Source of the DNA: Taxillus chinensis
Lineage: Eukaryota; Streptophyta; Magnoliopsida; Santalales; Loranthaceae
Direction of reading: 5' to 3'
DNA length: 64,000 nt
NCBI GenBank assembly: GCA_023512835.1
Contig: CM042092.1
Coordinates: 4,179,293-4,243,292 of the forward strand
Below the pieces are notes generated by a model, which worked only from the letters and a program-made list of their open reading frames with translations, had not been told where the DNA came from and did no database searches. Shown here one piece after another: positions 34,355 through 47,200 of the stretch (position 1 is its first letter; each line of letters opens with the position of its first letter). Both the position numbers and the translations under genes were made by a program.

Positions 34355-36515
34355 TACGCGGCTACTACAAATATATCGGAAAAAATAAATAGTCACAGAA
34401 TCTGCAAATAAAGAATACAGCCATATTATGTAGGTGAAAGGATGGCATTGCCTGGACTCTGGAGTGACATTGATAATTCTCGGTTGCTTCGCAATTCAAA
34501 ATAAACAGAGACAGCAAAACCAAAATACATACTGAAGCAAAAGAAGAAAACAAAAAAACCAATGCACATCCAACTAAATATTGTCACATCAGCTGCTACT
34601 TTGTTCAAGGTGGGGTAGGAAAAAAAAAAGACTGATGAATGAATGGACTGTGTATCCTAATCCTTCAGAGATGCAACAAAACCAGCATTAACATGTTTAC
34701 ACTGCACTGAAGAACCTTAAGTAATGCATTTGTTTATACATGAATTCTAAAATGTAAGCCACCAAATACTACACGTTTATACAAAACAAAATTGCCAATC
34801 ATCATTGACAGGAAAGTCTTGTTTGAACCTCAGATAATCTAAAGATATTCCTAAGGGTGTTTTGCATGCATGGAGTGTCAATGAAACAAAAAATATTTTT
34901 AATGTCCAACGGCTCTCTACCAACCAAGAAAAAGAGCAGCGAGGAAGGGAAGGTTTCTAGAGCTAATAACACGCAACAGCTGGACTTGTAGATTAATCTG
35001 ATATCAGAAAGTATCTAAATCATTATAACATGGTTGAATGAAAACATGGAATGCCTGCAGTACAAAATGATGGGTGTAGGATTCTTTTAATGCATATCCA
35101 ACAACGGACACAACAAAAACAACCTGCAACGAAAGGGATAAGTACAGAAATTTGAAGTCATCAGAGAAGAAAATCAATTGTTTTATTTATTACTTTCATA
35201 TGAAAGCCATCCTAAGCAGTTCATGGAGTCAAAGTTCTGGGCCTTGGCAAGATTGTTTGACTACAGTCTCCATCCATGATCAGATCAGATGCACTCTGAA
35301 TTTGTTTTGGCAGTGGACCTGACCTTTAGAATCTGATGCCAGTCTGACACACTTTCTCCTAATTATGTAATCAGAATTAACTCGTTTGAGTTTATTTCAG
35401 AAGACTCGCAGCCAACCTCTACAACGAATTTAGACCAGACAGTTGCCCCACCCCTACCAAAAGGATACACTACAATTTCAGTGATAATGGCTTAACGAAT
35501 GTCATTTGTTTGAAACCATTATAATAATCCTGTTTCAAACCCAACCCAATTTTACCCAAGCCAACAGATAACCATTCATCTTCCTATGAAAAGATTAATA
35601 TATACTATATGGAGGCATTTAAGTAATTTATGATTCAAGTGATACAGGAAATTATTATTTGTCGTTGGATTATCTGGGATGGCTACAACATTACTTCATT
35701 AAAAAAATTTATCAAGAACCTCACAGTTTGCTTCATTTTAAAAAAGTTACCAAGAACATAGCAGGTTTAATCAGGCAACTTTAGAAAATAAAATAAGTAT
35801 GTGTGTGCGTGTTTTTTTTTTTTTTTTTGAAGGGGGGGGTGTAGATTGTTTACTAATTAAAAACTCAGGCCATTACAAACAATTCAATTGGAAACCATCC
35901 ATTCACCATGTATGATATGGATGGGCAACCAGACCAGCCTTGCCACAAAACAGCAATGTGCAGATGAAATGAAAGCGTTAATCATAGACCAGAGGAGGTT
36001 CAAACCATTTAAGTTACAGTAAAAGGATTATTATGAAGTTCTTTTGATAAAAAGTAAGTTTTCATCAAAATCATTTATCTAAAAGGACATTGTTTTGGGC
36101 TCAGTGCCTCACCAAACAGTGCAATTCAGTGATGCCAACCTTGTCATCCTTTTTATGGTTAAGTTATGAATAAAAATTACAAGCCCAGTCAACTTGGTAG
36201 CTACGTTGCACCGACTTGTGACATGACAGGTCAACATGAAGTTGTTCAAAAAAATTAAAATTCCAACACCTTGCAACACATTGATTAATATAGATTTTTA
36301 ATATATATTAATAACAAAATACAAGATTACAAATAAAAAATCATGCATTAACAAAAAAAATGTAATCTCAACCACTACCAAAAGAAAAAAGGGGGCATGC
36401 TTAACAAAAATATATATAAATTAAAAAGAACTCAACTTACAGAAAAACAATAAAGAATACGAGCTGTTAAACCTCAATATTGAAAAACAGTAAATATTGA
36501 AAATGTAGCAAAACC

Positions 36516-36930
36516 AAGGTTTAAAAATACGAAACATGGTGCAGTACATATCCTATACTGTAGGCCAAGGAGAACACTTCACTATCACGGATGAATAAAA
36601 CACTAATAGAATTTAAATAAACTAGTACTAAAAGAAACACTACAAATTAGTACTATCAACTAGGAGGCGGCTTCGACAACTAAAGATGAAGATCTACAAG
36701 GAAGAAGCTTCAAGAGTGAGGTGTCATAATTTTGTTACTTATTTATATATTTTCGGGTTGGTACAGAGGTGCCCACCTCATCCCATATTCCCAATGAGAC
36801 AGCAAAACGGGCAGCCTCTGCCCGCCTCTGAGGTTTCGGAAGTGCTACACCTTCGGGGACCCATTTCCAGTACAGCGATCCTCTGAGGCGTGCCTCAGGA
36901 CAGCACCTCAGTCCGTACTTTTGAAATGCG
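36516..36930. mobile_element. non-autonomous Mutator-like element, 9-bp duplication
   Basis: The 415-bp insert runs from AAGGTTTAAAAATACG to GTACTTTTGAAATGCG, imperfect inverted termini. Identical 9-bp repeats AGCAAAACC flank it at 36507-36515 and 36931-36939, the Mutator hallmark. It shares GAGGC-rich blocks with 50914-51755 and 19682-20220. It lies in the inferred 5'UTR intron of the DUF1644 gene. Confidence 0.82.
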
Positions 36931-37568
36931 AGCAAAACCATATGACATCATCATAAAGAATACGTTGTGAGTAAGGAATACGATGTGGGTAAAGAATACG
37001 AGCTGCAGACAGGACCGGCACTGACGCTGCTGTGGAAGATGGCACCAAAGGAGGTGAGGCAACATCAGTGGACTGGTGTCTATGGAGTTGATTCCATTGT
37101 TAATATATTATTTTCCATTGGGCCGATTGCCTATCCAAAACATGTCCTACATACATCTGATCCAAGTCCAACAAGTAAAAATCACTACCACAGATAAAAA
37201 ATATATATATTGGGTAAACGATGTTTCACATATACATGACTAGAGAATGGATCATAAGAGGCGAGCTAATTTATTGGGTAAAGAAAGTATTGGAAGCATC
37301 ACAGTCTAGTAATATGTATTTGAAGACATCTACCTATAAAAAAAAAAAAGAAACTTCGTATATACTGCATAGCTCTTAACAAGGAACTTGATTTCACCAA
37401 TTCGAATTCTAAAAAACCAACCCTATAAATCTGATTAGGGAAACAAAAAGAGAAACATGAAAATGTTTGGGGAATCGGCAATAACACGAACCCTGAAAAT
37501 GGAATCAAATTCACTCGGACTGCCTGATGAAACAAGCCCTAGAAACGAGAATGAAGAGGATCGATTAC

Positions 37569-37690
37569 CAGCGGAGTGGATCGATAAAGGAGGTTTGAGA
37601 AGAGGGGGCTCAATTAGGGTTTGAGATCTGCGCGGACATGTTCGAAGAGAAAGAGCGAGAGCGCGCCCTGGTTTCAAGTCTACTGTTTTG
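37569..37690 (-). other. probable 5'UTR first exon of the DUF1644 gene
   Basis: A CT-rich leader (CGCTCTCGCTCTTTCTCTTC) ends at CCGCTG|GTAATC, a good donor. It pairs with the acceptor before the ATG at 34354, implying an intron of ~3.2 kb, unless a middle exon exists. The 5' end is placed by the TATA box at 37711. Confidence 0.6.
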
Positions 37691-37710
37691 CTGACCAGAC
37701 GCGTCGAATG

Positions 37711-37716
37711 TTTATA
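37711..37716 (-). promoter_or_regulatory. candidate TATA box of the DUF1644 gene
   Basis: Minus-strand GCATATAAAC, about 25-35 bp upstream of the inferred start of the CT-rich leader. Confidence 0.5.
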
Positions 37717-37719
37717 TGC

Positions 37720-38795
37720 ACTGCAGACGGGGACCGAAGGGCGTGATGGACACGAGTAACCATTTTATTTTTATTTAAACATGTATATACTCACAAATAA
37801 TGACCAAATATAAATAAATATTTATTTATTTATTTTATATGATCGAATTAAAGGTTTATTTATTTTTAAAAAAATATTATATTTATCAGATATTTCTGTT
37901 ATATATATATATATATATATATATTGAATGACTTAATTGAATTGTATTTGTGGCCTGTGGGAAATAACTCAAGACTCGATATAAAATTATTAATATATAA
38001 ATATTTAAAAAAACTATTTAGTATAATTTACAAGTAACAGTATAAAAGCTCACAAATCGCCCAACATAACGTTGATCCCATGTCTAACGAAAAAGATTCT
38101 AACGACCAAAAGTATTTTCATTTGACAAAGTAGTTAGTAAATTTATATTTTAGACTTAACATCTCTTGCTAATCATCTTGCTAAATTTTGAATATTTTAG
38201 TTTATGTGGAGTATTTGATGTGTTTTTGATTTTATATTTTTGTTTTATAATTTAAATTTTTATTGAAATAGAAGTTTAAATTATTAATATTAAATATAAA
38301 TTTTATTTAATAGGATCAAAAGTATTTTAAAAAATGTTCTTGATTTTGTGATTTCATATGTTTACATATTAGGAGTGATTAAGAATCAAACCAAATCGAA
38401 TCATTTGGATAAAAAATAATTTTTAAAATAAGATTAGTTTATTTGGTTTTTATTTTTGAAGAACCGATGTTATTCGGTCGATTTACGATTTCGGCCATTC
38501 GGTTACTGAACCGACCAAACATACTATCATGTGGTGAATATGCTTAGATGTTCGTCAATCCTTGAATTTAATGTAGTATGATAGGTTTACTACATCTTTC
38601 ATTGCCCCTAGTATATTGTTTAGCAAAGTGTAAACTTAATAATATTTCTCATGTTTTGTGTTTTATTTGTTGGATTTTTAGATAGTGACATTTCAAATTC
38701 GAATTTAATATCTCATTTTCTTAGATGAATATCTAATGTTTTCAGATCATTTTTTGTTGTGTCTTGGAAGCTAATTGGTGATCATGTTTGGGATG
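37720..38795. other. AT-rich intergenic DNA with (AT)n microsatellite
   Basis: A pure AT dinucleotide run occupies about 37900-37924. The rest is AT-rich with no gene seen. Confidence 0.5.
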
Positions 38796-38968
38796 AGTAG
38801 AAAATAAGAGAGAAAAATAAATCTTTCTTATTCTTAATACCAAACGAAGGATTACATATACATATAAATACACAATTATGATGACCTAACCTAGAAAATA
38901 AATCTATTTAGAAAACTACCTAATTACAAAATATATGACAACTAATTAATTGAAGATTCTTTTCAATT
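38796..38968 (-). repeat. 3' LTR of the Copia copy
   Basis: Pairs with 43417-43589. The polypurine tract directly abuts its inner edge. Confidence 0.85.
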
Positions 38969-38975
38969 CTCCCCC

Positions 38976-41100
38976 TCAAGTTGGTGCAAAGATATCACAC
39001 ATGTCCAACTTGGACAAAGCTGTATGGAAAAAAACACTAGTAACTGCATGAATCATCACATCAGCCAATTGTTCTGCTCTCTGAATGTAGGAAACCTCCA
39101 TTACATCAGAATTTAGATCATCATTGATGTAATTCTTATCGAGTTCAATATGCTTGGTACGATCATGTTGTACTGGATTATTAGTTATCTCGATAGGAGC
39201 GGTATTATCAGAAAATAGCATCACTAACTTCTAAGGACCATAACCAAGGTCTTGCAAAAGGAATACGTGGCCATGTAAGCTCTTGAGTAGCATGATATTC
39301 GGCTTTTGCACTAGACAAAGAAACCACATTCTATTTCTTGCTCCGCCATGTTACCAAATTACCACCCATAAAGGATATATACCATGAAGTAGACTTTCTG
39401 TCCAATTTAAATCCAGCAAAGTCAGAGTCAATGTATCTTATAATGTCTAGGTGTCCATGCTTGGAGAACAGAATACCTTTGCCTAGAGAAGACTTTAAAT
39501 AAGTCAAAATATGGTTCATAGCACCCATATGTCGATCACTCGGATTATGCATGAATTGGCGCACAACACTAACTGCATACGAAATATCAGGTTTAGTGTG
39601 AGTCAGATAGATTAACCTTTGATACCTCTCTTTTTATTCGTTGGAACATAATTTGGATAGATAATTAGACCATGGTTTATCTCAATAAGAGTATCAGCAG
39701 GTGCTAGTTACCAGTTTCATCAAGGAGGTCTAAAACATACTTCCATTGAAAGAGAAAATTTTTCTGTTTGGATTGGGATACTTCAATGCCAAGGAAGTGT
39801 TTTAAAGCTCTCAAGTCCTTCATCTCAAACTCCTTCATTAAATAGCAATGAAGTTTTTTTTATCTCAGATATGTTATTACTTGTAACAATCATATCATCA
39901 ACATAAATAAGTAGCAATATAATATCATCACTTTCTCTTTTATAAAATAGAGTGTGATCAACCAAAGACTGCTTGAAACCATATCTTTGCATTAAATGGC
40001 TTAATCGGTCAAACTAAGCCCTTGGTGACCGTTTCAAACCATATAATGTCTTTTGGTGTAAAACTAGGAGAAGGATCCATATACACCTCTTCCATCAAAT
40101 CACCATGAAGAAAGGCATTCTTCACATCAAACTGACGTAATAGCTAGTCTAAGTTACTTATAAAAGATAAAATAACTCTAACAGTCCTCATCTTAGCTAC
40201 AGGAGCAAAGGTTTCTTGGTAGTCAATCCCATATGTCTGAGTGTAACCCTTGACAACTAATTTGGCCTTGTATCTTTCAACTGTCCCATCTGACTTATAC
40301 TTCACTGTAAACACTCATTTGTATCCCATTGTCTTCTTATCTCGAGGTAACTCAACCAATTCCCAAGTGGAATTCTTCAAAAGAACTTTTATTTCCTCTA
40401 CCATAGTAGACATACATTTGGGATCTTGAAAAGCTTCTTGAAAATGACTAGGAACAGACACAAAAGACAACTGAAGGGCGAAAACATGATGAGATTTAGA
40501 CAAGCTATGATAGGAGATGAAGTTGGAAACAGGATAAACAACATTAGAAGATTATTTTGAAAACCCCAATCTATCTGGTTCTTTACAGTCACAAAGAGGA
40601 TACCTTCGGCTTACAAGATTGTCAAAACACGTAGGGTCATAAGATAAGACATCATTTGAAATAAAAACTATAGGTGGAGAGTCAAGTACCTCAGTGGGAA
40701 TTTGTGATACATGATCAATCCCAGAAGAATATTCCGATGGCATGGTAGTGTCATTGAGAGTAGAATCCTATCTGGTATAATATTTGTCAAACATCCAAGC
40801 TGGCCTCTCATGTTTACTTGATTCAATTATTACAGGATTAGAATTAAGAGAAGGTAATGTCTCCCCCTCACTTAAACTAGGAGGTGACTCCCCCTTACTT
40901 ATAATAGTAGAATCCTCCTTAATTAGAGATAGATTAGTAGTCATATGATCAGTGGCTCTAGTATCGATTACACAAATGTTATCAGTAGAAGAAAGTAAAG
41001 TTAATTTTGAAGCACCCCCTTAAGGCACTCGAGCAACAAGAGAGGCCAAAGATGAATGACTTAGTTTTAACAGTCATTTCAACCTTCTCACTGATGCTAA
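38976..41100 (-). pseudogene. Copia protease-linker-RT-RNase H remnant
   Basis: From high to low coordinates: a mutated protease site (VIDTRATDHMT instead of DSGA, near 40965), then with no integrase the linker HERPAWMFDKYYT (near 40790), EAFQDPKCMSTMVEE (near 40430), RT fragments with stops (40320-39700), SKHGHLDIIRYIDSDFAG (near 39440) and HIELDKNYINDDLNSD (near 39140). Sequence and order parallel the plus-strand copy at 23113-26420. Confidence 0.82.
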
Positions 41101-41441
41101 AGAAATTCAAGGTAGTGAAGAGATAGATAGCAGCTACAAAACTTTCACGTGCGAGTCACGAGTCCTCAAATACACGTGCAAACAGAGCCTTGTTATCCAA
41201 AGGCTTCACCCGTGAGATTGCTACGATCTGGAAAATCCGTGAGATGGCACGATGGTGCAAGTAGAGGTGGAAGACGGTGGTGGCGGAGAAGCCCGACAAC
41301 ATTGGTGACGTCAATGCTGGCTGATCGAGGTTGTAATCTGCTCGATCGGCGAGAGACAGCGGCACAATGGCAGCGACGGCAATGGCGACATACGATGGCG
41401 TCGATGACAACTGTTGTTCCCATAATCCTATTGGTTGTCAT

Positions 41442-43195
41442 TGTTGTCAACATTATACAGAAGCGGACGGACGCCGAGTCGAAGATCCGTACTTGATTAG
41501 ATAACTTTGTAGAGTGATCTCTTAAAGTGAGCTCATAGAGGGAGTCTAACCATGTACCTAAGCATGTCGAAGATCTGAATCGAAAACTCGTAGTTTACTG
41601 GGTCGAAGATCAGCTGACTCGAAGATGTAGAGTCGAAGATCATCAGGCCAGAAGGCTCGAAGATCATATTGAAGGTACACAAGGTCGCAGACTCGTAGAT
41701 CCACAGGGTCGAAAATTCAAAGACCGCAGGTGTAAAGCAGCGTCTCGGAGACTCGAAGACCCGTCGGGTGTAGAGTGGCAGTGTTGCAGAGTCAAAGCTC
41801 GCAGGGTCGCAGGGTCGAAGATTTGTAGCCAAGGTAGAATGTTGTTGTAACTGATTCGAAACTGAAGACTCGTAGAGTTTAAAAGCTCATAAGGAGAAAA
41901 ATTGACGTCAATTGAGCACTAGTTCTAACCTAGCTTCGAAGCCAGAGAGCAGAAGAATTGGAAGATCAATTCACAAGGTTCGAAGACTCAGACTCAAAGA
42001 TTCATAGTTGAAGTCTCGGAGGTAGTAGCTTGTAAAGTAACAATGAAGTGATACGAATAATTTGGGGAAGTTAAGAGGAAAAGGGAACAGAACAGAGGAG
42101 GGAAATCAATTTCTGGGTTAATTTCATTATACCTTTATTCAATTGGAATTAATGCCTATATAGGCTACATTGACTCACAAGAAGATAAATACAATTTATT
42201 ATAATAATATTTAATACTTATTCAAATATTCAAAATGCATTATCCCTACCCATAAAGATAATCATAAACTTATAAAAATAATCTTGCACACATCATGAAG
42301 CTACGAGGCATATATATCTACGAAGTTATGGTTAGTCGAAGATGTGAAACGCACTGAAGACCGCATTTAAGTTATCACTCGGACGGCATCTCTGAGCACG
42401 CAAAGTACTAGGAAATACGTGGACGTCATCCGAGGCTAGCTTAACATGGTTCAACGTTGAAGATCAAAAGGTGAAACATGCTTAACCCTAGCAAAAGGGT
42501 TTCTTAATAAGGCCGACCTATAAAAGCAAGGAATATGCCTTACTTTAGAGGAGTTCGAATATCACAAAAGACAAGAAATGTATCTGCAGCGATACAAAAG
42601 CAACACAGAGTAGTTCGTACAGCATACACACAGAGAGAGATAAAAAAATTGAAAGCAAGATAGTAATGAGTTAATCTGTTCTTCTTTCTCATACATTCAA
42701 CGAACAGTGTGTAAGTTCGACAAAGGAGTGGTTGAAAGTTAAGCAGTGCAAACACTTGAATGCGCATGAGCAGATTATGCTAGACAGTTCTTTATAGTGA
42801 GTGAGTACTAGAGTAATACTGTTTTGTATTTGCATTTAAAAGAAGAGAGAGTTAATCCTATTGTAACAAGGGCTAGACCTTATTGTATTGAAAGCATATA
42901 ATGGATTAGACTCGGTGTAGGTTCACCTTCACCACTGTGGAGTAGATCAATTTGATCGAACCATGTAATCAGTGTGCCTCTGTCTTTTTCATCCATAAAT
43001 ACCTGCTGTTAATTGATATTGCATGAGACACTAATATACCATCCAAAACACCAACTACATCTATAAAATACCTCTGAGTATTACACTACTCTTAAAACTA
43101 AGGAAATAGTTTTAAGTATACAGATTCACCCCCCCCCCTCTCTATACAAACTCATATACCTATTCGATCTAGCTTGGATCTTGGGGATATCAACA
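41442..43195 (+). mobile_element. possible long solo LTR or other insertion inside the Copia leader
   Basis: This block separates two halves of a GC-rich CAA/GAC-type leader (41160-41440 and 43196-43390). It starts TGTTGTCAACA and ends GATATCAACA, a plausible TG...CA pair, and has the CACCCCCCCCC stretch near its right end often seen in long Copia LTRs. Flanking 5-mers GTCAT and GCGAT agree at only three of five positions, so the boundaries are unsure. The first 400 bp are full of TCGAAGATC and TCGCAGACTCG-like words. Confidence 0.35.
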
Positions 43196-43416
43196 GCGAT
43201 AGCAATGGAGATGGTGACAGACGAAGACGTCTACAACAGTGGACGATGGCAGCAATGGCAGAAACCAGCAGCACGACATCAGGTGTAACAGCTGCAGAAG
43301 CTGGATACTGAATAAACATTGCTCACCCACACAGGGAAGAGCTGACAGAGAGGCTTTTACAAGGGGCAGCAGCAGAGGTTAGGTTAGGGCAAAAAATATG
43401 TTTTGCTCTGATACAA

Positions 43417-43589
43417 AGTAAAAAATAAGAAAGAAAAATAAATATTTCATATTCTTAATACCAAATGAAGGATTACATACACATATAAATACATAATTGT
43501 GATAACCTAACCTAGGAAATAAATCTATTTAGAAAATAACCTAATTACAAAATATATGATAATTAATTAATTGAAAATTCTTTTCAATT
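43417..43589 (-). repeat. 5' LTR of the Copia copy
   Basis: Pairs with 38796-38968. Followed on the minus strand by the primer-binding site. Confidence 0.85.
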
Positions 43590-43872
43590 AAATGAATGTA
43601 ACTTTTTTTAAAAAAATTCATTAAAATTCAAAAATCATTTTAAATTGATGAATTGAACTAAACTTCATGCACTAAATCAAATAAGAACCGATGGTTTTAA
43701 CCTTTATTAATTGATTTTGATTTAAATTTTCCAAACTAAATATCTTTAATTTGATTTTAAAATTATATATAAACCAAACCGATAATCACTCTTACTACAT
43801 ATCGATTATTTATTAATAAAAGAATGTAAAAATAAACAAAATAAAAATAAGATGACAAATAATGACTCTAAC

Positions 43873-44036
43873 GGGGCCTTAAATTTATTTTAAAAATATA
43901 ATTATTTTTAAAAACATTAAACCTACAAACATAATACTCACAAATAATTTTAAATTATCTAAATTTACTATTTTAAAAAATAATTATATTTTTTAAAAAT
44001 AATTATATTTTAAAAAAATAATATCATTATATTCAC
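43873..44036. repeat. AT-rich MITE-like sequence
   Basis: Alternating TTTTAAAAATAATTAT words as in 26449-26614. It lies downstream of the RDR2 stop. No target duplication found. Confidence 0.3.
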
Positions 44037-44226
44037 GAGGAGTCAAAATCTCAATTAAAAAAAAAACTGAAACCAGTGTGCTGCGGCGTACGGTTCAAGT
44101 TGAGTTAGAAACAGCAACGCCTACAAAAATAACCAAAATGAAAACATTTTATATTTATGAGGCGCCAAATTTGATCGATCCAGTGGCCCAACTCCTCACC
44201 AGGGATGCTGGGGATCATTGGGTTTG

Positions 44227-44274
44227 CTACTACACCAGTGCACACCTTTCTACTACACCAGCGCACACCTTTTA
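44227..44274. repeat. 24-bp tandem duplication downstream of the RDR2 stop
   Basis: CTACTACACCAGYGCACACC occurs twice in a row with one difference, just 3' of the RDR2 stop codon and so probably in its 3'UTR. Confidence 0.7.
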
Positions 44275-44276
44275 TT

Positions 44277-47200
44277 TTATTTTTTATTTTTGCTATTTAC
44301 AGACTTTATGGTTAGTAAAATATCACCTACAATCCATGGAAAACTCAAGCAATTATCAGTGCAGTAAGTAGGGTGGTATGTCACATGGTACCATGCAGAG
44401 GCCATCATCTGCTGCTCATGCACCAAGCAGCTACTCTCAAACCACCCCTTAGCCTCTTTCTGAAAGCTCCGAACAGATTCAGAAATCCGATCCTTCACTT
44501 CCACGTACTTCCTGTTATCCTTCTGCAGGAACATCGCCCGCTTCCGTAAGTTACCAGTCAGAAGCTCATCTTCGGTTTCAGCTCCATAGAAATTGAGCAA
44601 GGAGGTCATCTTAACCATATACAAGTCTTTGTGTGTTCTTGCAGTCTCTAGGAAGGCCTCAAAACCCTGTAATTCAAGATCAGGGTCGTAAGATGCTTCT
44701 GCAATCTCCCTGTTCCAAACAAATTGCAACCTCCTGGATCGTCTTAAATCAGGGGTGGCGCGATAGAGTTTTCCCAATACCCGATGGGAAATGTATTTGG
44801 GTTTGTCCATCCTCTCCATGAAATCAGGAAACTCCCTTGGTTTTAGATACCAAGGCATCTCAGCTGGAGACCCTGTCTTTGCAAAGTCTACAGCAACGGA
44901 ATGAAGAGTGGCCAGCTCAAGGCATTTTGGGCTCTGGGCTTTACCGGGTTCGCGGTCCGCATTAATCAAATGTGCAGTAGAAATTACGCCAAGAGTGTCA
45001 TTGAGCATGTAATCAACAAAAAATGTTTGAATTTCCTAAAATGTTCAAAAAAACAAGAAATTTTGAGTAAGCTTTAATGACTATCAATGAATTTTTTAAC
45101 AGTTGAAGATGTTACTATATCAAGGATTTACCTCTAGAGTAACATCATGATTCATTATGCGAGCTCTTCGACTGATATAGTCCATGGGTGCCTGGGTTTG
45201 CTCCGGGATGAGATCTTCCTCCCAGCTTATGAAAAATAAGTCACCATCAAGATCACCACCAGAGCATTCATTAGGATGGGGTCTGAAAACAAAGGTTGGA
45301 CAATTTAGATATTGATGTAGAAATACTGCATGTCTACTGTATCTGTTTGAATTGGCAAAATTACGGATAAATAACTTTTAATTATAAAGTTTTTTTTGTT
45401 AAACTGCAGATTTAAATACTACTTGCTTTTATAATAGAAAAAAGAAAAGGGCAAACCCAGTATACTCCCATGGGTGGCAGAGTTCGAAAAGGAGTTAACC
45501 ACGAAAGCCAATATCGACGTAGAAAATAAATGATAATTAACATTGACCACATGAATTTTAAAATATGAGAGTAACACTTCTACTAATAATAATGATTAAA
45601 AAAATATTTGGAATTGAGTAAAAACCATACTCTTGTTCATAAGAATTGGTGTCAATTGAAGGATTTGGCATTTAAACAATTCACTTTTACTCATCATCAC
45701 TTCAACTCAGAAAGTAGTTATTTTACCATAATCCCACCATGTAAATATATTCTATCGGAGGAGACTTGGACTTTTAATGTCAGACATTGAGCTCGTGAGT
45801 GGATGAACCTCAATGGATATTCTGAGACCACAATATTCTATAATATTTGAGCCATTATGCACTCAAATGGATTTTGATTTCTCATCAATTAATAAGGAGG
45901 CCGACCTTTTGGGTTATTTGAATCTAACAAGATTTTTTTTATTGGAAACGGTAGCTTTATTAAAAGGATTTGCCTACCAAGATGGTGGCAGAATCTAACA
46001 AGAATTTATATAGTAGGTAAGGACATAAATGAAGTATGGCTGCATGTATATATAAAAAATGTTCTCTAAAGATCTGTCCAAATACCTTTTTCCATTTTGA
46101 GGGAAGACAAGGCAATCAACTAAGCCTTTTTCTTCCAGTGTTACTTCGTAAACAGCCTCAAGGACTCTGATGTCTCCAGGGTGAAGACAAGGATTTTTGG
46201 TGACTATCACCTTCCCAATAACTACAGAAGTTGACTCATCCACCTTATGGAAGAAAATCTGATCCCTAGCTTGTAACTCTGCTTTTGTCATGGTAACTCG
46301 GACATAGACTTCACCATAGTTCAATATTCCTGTCTCATCCAAGCACCCAATTAAGATCCGGCCCTTTGGGACAAACACCCGGCACCTACTTCTCAAATCA
46401 GACAATTGGTTCTCATGGTGAGCTTGAATCATCATCGAGAGGAAAGGTTCAGCTTTTGGTTCGTAGCCTTGAAGCAACATCTTAACTAAGATGTTTTTGC
46501 TGTCCACCCCACCCATGGTCTCCAAAATCTGCAATGCGGCCTGTCTATCTGTCAGCATTTTGTCCAGAATAGCAAGCTGTTTATCTTGCATTGCAAGAAA
46601 TATTCTATCTTCTATACCCAATGTAGAGAGGAGAGTAACAATTTCCCGATTCAAATAACAAGGCATGGACTCACTCCACTTAGTGACATTAAGCATCCGA
46701 TTTGTTGATTCAAACTTGAGCATACTACCACGCAAAGATAGCTTGCGGAAGGAATTACGATCTACTGCTATGACGCCTTTATATCCACCATATCGAATTT
46801 GAAACGCAGAAGGAGTTTGAGTAAGACCACACTTCTGAGCAACTTGCCTAGCAAAAGGGAGGGAGATCTTCCCAATACCATCAGAGAAACAGTATCTAAC
46901 GCCATCAGACTCAACTTCGATGTCAGCAATAACCTCAACATCTTGTACTCCAACAACAACAGTTTGCCTGGAAGAGCTGAACAATTGACCCATTCTTGCT
47001 GCACATTTTGACACGCTCCGGATCTTCTTGAAGCAACCCATCCACTCTCTAATATCCTCCACAGTCAAGTTTTCATTTGAAGCAAACATCCAAACAGAAT
47101 TTGAACGAAGCTGACTAGCCGAGAAAGCCAGAAACTGAAACCTCTTAGAACCAATCACTATACCTTCACGAAGAACAGACTTTATCCGATGATACAACGC

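Larger units (their letters stand above)
38796..43589 (-). mobile_element. defective Copia element related to 23113-26420
   Basis: LTRs at 38796-38968 and 43417-43589 (173 bp each, about 15 differences, so an old insertion). On the minus strand they run AATTGAAAAG...TACT, again not TG...CA. Primer-binding site TTGTATCAGAGC at 43405-43416; polypurine tract CTTGAGGGGGAG at 38969-38980. Flanks GGATG and AAATG match only in part. The interior holds a long non-Copia insert (~41442-43195), and the integrase is missing between protease and linker. Confidence 0.85.

Noticed and set aside
34355..34396. Longer N-terminus for the DUF1644 protein
   Set aside because: The frame opens at a GTG and crosses a splice acceptor; MARGSRIR is the plausible start.
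41149..41832. Several short ORFs on both strands
   Set aside because: They arise from repeated GACG/TCGAAG words in transposon leader and insert DNA.
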